Made by a program: the position numbers and the translations under genes. Shown here piece after piece: positions 25,023-27,415 of a stretch of 27,415 nt of DNA. This stretch comes from an uncultured Fibrobacter sp. GTDB lineage: Bacteria; Fibrobacterota; Fibrobacteria; Fibrobacterales; Fibrobacteraceae. The notes below the pieces were generated by a model. The model saw nothing but the letters and a program-made list of their open reading frames with translations. It was not told where the DNA came from and did not search any database. Where the stretch lies: NCBI GenBank assembly GCA_934691725.1, contig CAKUTF010000036.1, positions 1-27,415 on the forward strand. The letters are read 5' to 3'. The stretch's first letter is position 1. Each line of letters opens with the position of its first letter.

Positions 25023-25030
25023 TGAAAATA
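25023..25030 (-). promoter_or_regulatory. Putative -7 box of the AAA ATPase gene
   Basis: TATTTTCA on the - strand, 4 of 6 fixed bases of TAnnTTTG, with operator copy 2 located 9 bp upstream and AGAGGA in the presumed leader. Confidence 0.35.
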
Positions 25031-25039
25031 GAATGCAAA

Positions 25040-25059
25040 GGCGACAATAAGTGTCGTTT
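25040..25059 (-). promoter_or_regulatory. Operator-like palindrome, copy 2
   Basis: On the - strand AAACGACACTTATTGTCGCC; half-sites CGACAC and TTGTCG. It would cover the -33 region of the ATPase promoter, the same geometry as copy 1 has to the WYL promoter. Confidence 0.6.
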
Positions 25060-25100
25060 GCTTGCCAAGTGGAATTTTCGGAATTTTTTCCGAAGTTACC

Positions 25101-25802
25101 CTACACGCATTTCCCGATGCCAACGATCGCCGCAGTCCGTGCGCGGAGACGGGTCGCTCCCAGGCGCAAAAGCCTGACGTTTCCGTTGCGGTAATTCTTG
25201 ACGAGAGAAATTTCGCGCGGGGAAAAACCGCCTTCCGGCCCGACAAGGAGTGTCGTCTCGGTCAGGATTTTGCCCGGAGAATCGCTTCCGTTTTCGTCGC
25301 AGAGGATGATGTCGCCCGTGTAATTTTCGATCCAGGAATCGAAATCGACCGGTCCGCGGATTTCTGTGAGATACGCCTTAAGCGATTGCTTGAGGCTCAC
25401 CATCGCCTTGAGTTCCGAGCGCCGGACGGTTTTGGCGAGCGGCGAATCCTTCGGTTCTTCGGAGCGTTCCGTCCGGAGTAGCGTGATGCTCCCGACTTCC
25501 ATTTCGCCCACGTGTAGCGCGACTTCTTCGTTCCCGTCGTCCTTGAGGCAGGCGATTCCCAGGTGGAGCTTTGGACGCTTTCGTTTTGACGTTTCGACGT
25601 TCTCGACCCGTACCGTGCAAGCCTTTGGGCTTGCTTCTTCGACGCGTCCCTCGGCGAAATGTCCCTTGCCGTCTGTAAGATGCAGGATGTCTCCGGGGCG
25701 TGCGCGGCAGACGCGTGTGGCGTGCACGCTTTCTTCGTCGGACAGGGAAAGCGTTCCCGGGAAAAGGTTCGGGACGTAAAATCGTGTGTCGGGAGATTTC
25801 AT
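25101..25802 (-). CDS. rsmE: 16S rRNA m3U1498 methyltransferase
   Basis: SPOUT methyltransferase that modifies U1498 of 16S rRNA in the 30S subunit. The 233 residues show an N-terminal PUA-like part (RFYVPNLF, ESVHATRVCRARPGDILHLTDG) and the C-terminal knot motifs LLVGPEGGFSPREISLV and RLLRLGATRLRARTAAI, which are diagnostic for RsmE. ATG 25802 is preferred to an in-frame ATG at 25835, which would run into the divergent HAD gene. A TATTTTTT box ends 5 nt before the ATG. It is divergent from the HAD gene, with 27 bp between the two start codons. Confidence 0.95.
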   Translation of the reverse strand: MKSPDTRFYVPNLFPGTLSLSDEESVHATRVCRARPGDILHLTDGKGHFAEGRVEEASPKACTVRVENVETSKRKRPKLHLGIACLKDDGNEEVALHVGEMEVGSITLLRTERSEEPKDSPLAKTVRRSELKAMVSLKQSLKAYLTEIRGPVDFDSWIENYTGDIILCDENGSDSPGKILTETTLLVGPEGGFSPREISLVKNYRNGNVRLLRLGATRLRARTAAIVGIGKCV

Positions 25803-25807
25803 GTTCC

Positions 25808-25815
25808 AAAAAATA
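25808..25815 (-). promoter_or_regulatory. Putative -7 box of rsmE
   Basis: TATTTTTT on the - strand with 5 nt to the ATG. TTTG lies 17 bp upstream, inside the HAD gene start. Confidence 0.4.
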
Positions 25816-25816
25816 C

Positions 25817-25824
25817 TAAATTGG
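25817..25824 (+). promoter_or_regulatory. Putative -7 box of the HAD phosphatase gene
   Basis: TAAATTGG, one mismatch to TAnnTTTG, with 5 nt to ATG 25830. It is separated from the rsmE box by 1 bp. Confidence 0.45.
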
Positions 25825-25829
25825 CGGCT

Positions 25830-26633
25830 ATGCAAATCAAGGCTCTTGTGTTCGATTTAGACGGGACGCTCTACCTTTCCGGAAAGCCGTATCCGCATGC
25901 CGTCGAGACCGTGCAGCGCGTCGCGGAAAAAATTCCCGTCTATTACCTTTCGAACAATACGAGCAAGTCGCTGGTCTTTTACACGAACCGTCTCTTGCGC
26001 ATGGGGCTTCCGCTCCAGTCGAGGGATTCCATCCTTTCGTCGATGACGTTCGCTCTGTCGGAAATTCACCGTCGCGGAATCAAGAACCTCTACCTGTTCG
26101 CCAATCCCGAAGTCGCAGAATGGTTTGCCGCCGAGGATCCGACGCTCGACATCCACGCTCCGCTCGAAAAGACGCAGCTGGTCCTTGTCGCGTATCATTC
26201 TTCATTCAATTATGGCGAACTCTGCGAGGTCTGCTGGCGGCTCGAACGCGGCGCGGATTTCTGGGTGACCCATGCGGACTTTGTCTGCCCGGATGCCCTG
26301 GGGCCGGTTCCGGATGTCGGAAGTTTCATGGCGATGTTCAAAGCGGCTACCGGGCGGGAACCTTCCCGGATTTTCGGGAAGCCGAATCCCGAGATGCTCG
26401 CTCCGCTGTTGAAAACCTTTCGGCCCGAGGAAATCCTTTTTGTGGGCGACCGCCTTTACACGGATTTCGAACTTGCGCTTCGCGCCGGGTGCCATTTTGC
26501 GCTTGTCCTTTGCGGCGAAACGAAGGCGCGCGATGTGCAGCGGCTCGCTCGGCAACCGGAAATCATCGCGGAGCAGGTCAGCGATATCGATTTCGAACGG
26601 CTGATTGACGGTTCGAAAAAAAATAGTTTGTAA
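25830..26633 (+). CDS. HAD-superfamily phosphatase, subfamily IIA (NagD-like)
   Basis: A 267-residue phosphatase. Motif I is FDLDGTLY (about 8-15) with nucleophile D9 and acid D11, motif II is YLSNNTS, motif III is GKPNPEM and motif IV is VGDRLYTDFELALRAGC. This set, with the large C2-type cap between motifs II and III, is typical of NagD / phosphoglycolate or pyridoxal-phosphate phosphatases. The substrate cannot be read from sequence. No Shine-Dalgarno sequence is seen. The SulP transporter follows after 44 bp, with its own promoter box. Confidence 0.9.
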   Translation: MQIKALVFDLDGTLYLSGKPYPHAVETVQRVAEKIPVYYLSNNTSKSLVFYTNRLLRMGLPLQSRDSILSSMTFALSEIHRRGIKNLYLFANPEVAEWFAAEDPTLDIHAPLEKTQLVLVAYHSSFNYGELCEVCWRLERGADFWVTHADFVCPDALGPVPDVGSFMAMFKAATGREPSRIFGKPNPEMLAPLLKTFRPEEILFVGDRLYTDFELALRAGCHFALVLCGETKARDVQRLARQPEIIAEQVSDIDFERLIDGSKKNSL

Positions 26634-26660
26634 ACACTTTAAAACATTTCGGTTTTTTCC

Positions 26661-26668
26661 TACCTTTG
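26661..26668 (+). promoter_or_regulatory. Putative -7 box of the SulP transporter gene
   Basis: TACCTTTG, a perfect TAnnTTTG, with 9 nt to ATG 26678. The leader would be only a few nucleotides long. Confidence 0.45.
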
Positions 26669-26677
26669 GCGGCACTT

Positions 26678-27415
26678 ATGCCAAAGATGCAAATGTATGT
26701 GCCGGAGCTTTTTAAGCAGCTCCGCAAAGGTTATTCGAAACAGCTTTTCGCCAAAGATTTGATGTCCGGGCTGATTGTCGGCATCTTGGCGCTCCCGCTA
26801 GCTATCGCCTTTGCCATTGCGAGCGGCGTGGGACCGGAGAAAGGTCTCTACACGGCGATTATCGCGGGCTTTGCTATATCCTTTTTCGGTGGGAGCCGTT
26901 TCCAGATCGGAGGCCCGACTGGCGCGTTCATCGTTATCGTCTATGGAATCGTTTCGAAATACGGGTATGACGGGCTCGCGACAGCGACGCTCATGGCTGG
27001 CGTCATGCTTGTCATTTTCGGTATAGCGAAGCTCGGCGCGATCATCAAGTTCATTCCGTTTCCGGTAACGGTCGGGTTTACCGCAGGCATTGCCATCATC
27101 ATTGCGCTCGGGCAGGTTCCGAATTTTTTGGGACTGCATTTTCCGGCTGGAGTTTCCGAACCCGCGGACGCCATCGGGAAGATTACCTTGTACGCAAAGT
27201 CGATCGGTTCGACAAACCTCTACTCGGTCATCGTGGGAATTTTCGCCCTTCTGGTCTGCATCTTTTGGCCGAAAGTGACAACGAAAGTTCCGGGATCCCT
27301 GATTGCGATTGTTCTTGCTACGGCTCTCGTTAAAATTTTAGGTTGGGACGATGCGCACGGCGTGATGACGATCGGATCGAAAAACCAGAGTCCGACGGGA
27401 TTCCCGACTCCGCAT
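26678..27415 (+). CDS. SulP-family anion transporter, 3' end outside the window
   Basis: The frame stays open to the last base, giving 246 residues of a longer inner-membrane protein. The N-terminal region starts MPKMQMYVPELFKQL, then LMSGLIVGILALPLAIAFAIASGVGPEKGLYTAIIAGF, the usual SulP first helices, and the motif FQIGGPTGAFIVIV. Further hydrophobic helices (VGFTAGIAIIIALGQVPNFLG and a later VIVGIFALLVCIF) follow. Family members carry sulfate, bicarbonate or other anions with Na+ or H+. The C-terminal STAS domain, if present, lies beyond the window. Substrate is unassigned. Confidence 0.93.
   Translation, partial: MPKMQMYVPELFKQLRKGYSKQLFAKDLMSGLIVGILALPLAIAFAIASGVGPEKGLYTAIIAGFAISFFGGSRFQIGGPTGAFIVIVYGIVSKYGYDGLATATLMAGVMLVIFGIAKLGAIIKFIPFPVTVGFTAGIAIIIALGQVPNFLGLHFPAGVSEPADAIGKITLYAKSIGSTNLYSVIVGIFALLVCIFWPKVTTKVPGSLIAIVLATALVKILGWDDAHGVMTIGSKNQSPTGFPTPH

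Noticed and set aside
25077..25094. Terminator after rsmE (7-bp stem TTCGGAA/TTCCGAA with a 4-nt loop)
   Set aside because: The stem is weak and no T-tract follows on the - strand. It may only be a chance hairpin.

Overview
The window looks like chromosomal DNA from a Gram-negative member of the FCB group, most likely a Fibrobacter-like organism (Fibrobacterota). The reasons are a large exported protein with tandem CBM3-like modules and a type IX-secretion-like C-terminal domain, several genes with outer-membrane or lipoprotein signals, moderately GC-rich coding DNA, a Rho factor with a long low-complexity N-terminal extension, and promoter boxes that match the Bacteroidetes-type TAnnTTTG element. 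The taxonomic call rests on pattern recognition and no database search was made. I see no tRNA, rRNA, CRISPR array, IS element or prophage.

Layout. 1-4025 (+): 3' part of a carbohydrate-binding surface protein, a LolA-like exported protein and dihydrofolate reductase. 4026-4636: a gene-free stretch between convergent folA and radA, built almost wholly from degenerate 7-bp repeats, G-rich when read inward from either gene. 4637-7501 (-): radA and a long exported pentapeptide-repeat protein. 7618-9850 (+): FAD oxidoreductase, sufE and a one-pass membrane protein. 9834-11395 (-): nspC and tsaE, with overlapping start and stop codons. 11444-14859 (+): a four-gene operon of an exported unknown protein, a FecCD-type permease, its ATPase and a TraB/GumN-like lipoprotein. 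14856-19000 (-): rho, proC and a sigma-54-type activator. 19116-21164 (+): folK, deoxynucleoside kinase, panC. 21165-21399: a palindromic REP-like intergenic element. 21400-25802 (-): ABC-F protein, WYL regulator, AAA ATPase and rsmE. 25830-27415 (+): a HAD phosphatase and the 5' part of a SulP transporter.

Most genes are housekeeping: tRNA t6A (tsaE), folate (folA, folK), nucleotide salvage, pantothenate, proline, polyamine, Fe-S, DNA repair and transcription termination. The least ordinary parts are: (i) the AAA ATPase/WYL pair, where two 20-bp near-palindromes (17/20 identical) lie 7 and 9 bp upstream of the two genes' presumed promoter boxes, and where the ATPase gene is much more AT-rich than its neighbours; (ii) the heptamer-built intergenic DNA with a four-run G-quadruplex motif; (iii) a set of operon-first genes whose -7 box ends only 4-5 nt before the start codon and which lack a Shine-Dalgarno sequence, suggesting leaderless mRNAs; (iv) an ABC-F protein in which every visible motif of one of its two ATP sites has decayed; and (v) the transporter operon, which has no recognisable binding protein but carries two exported proteins.
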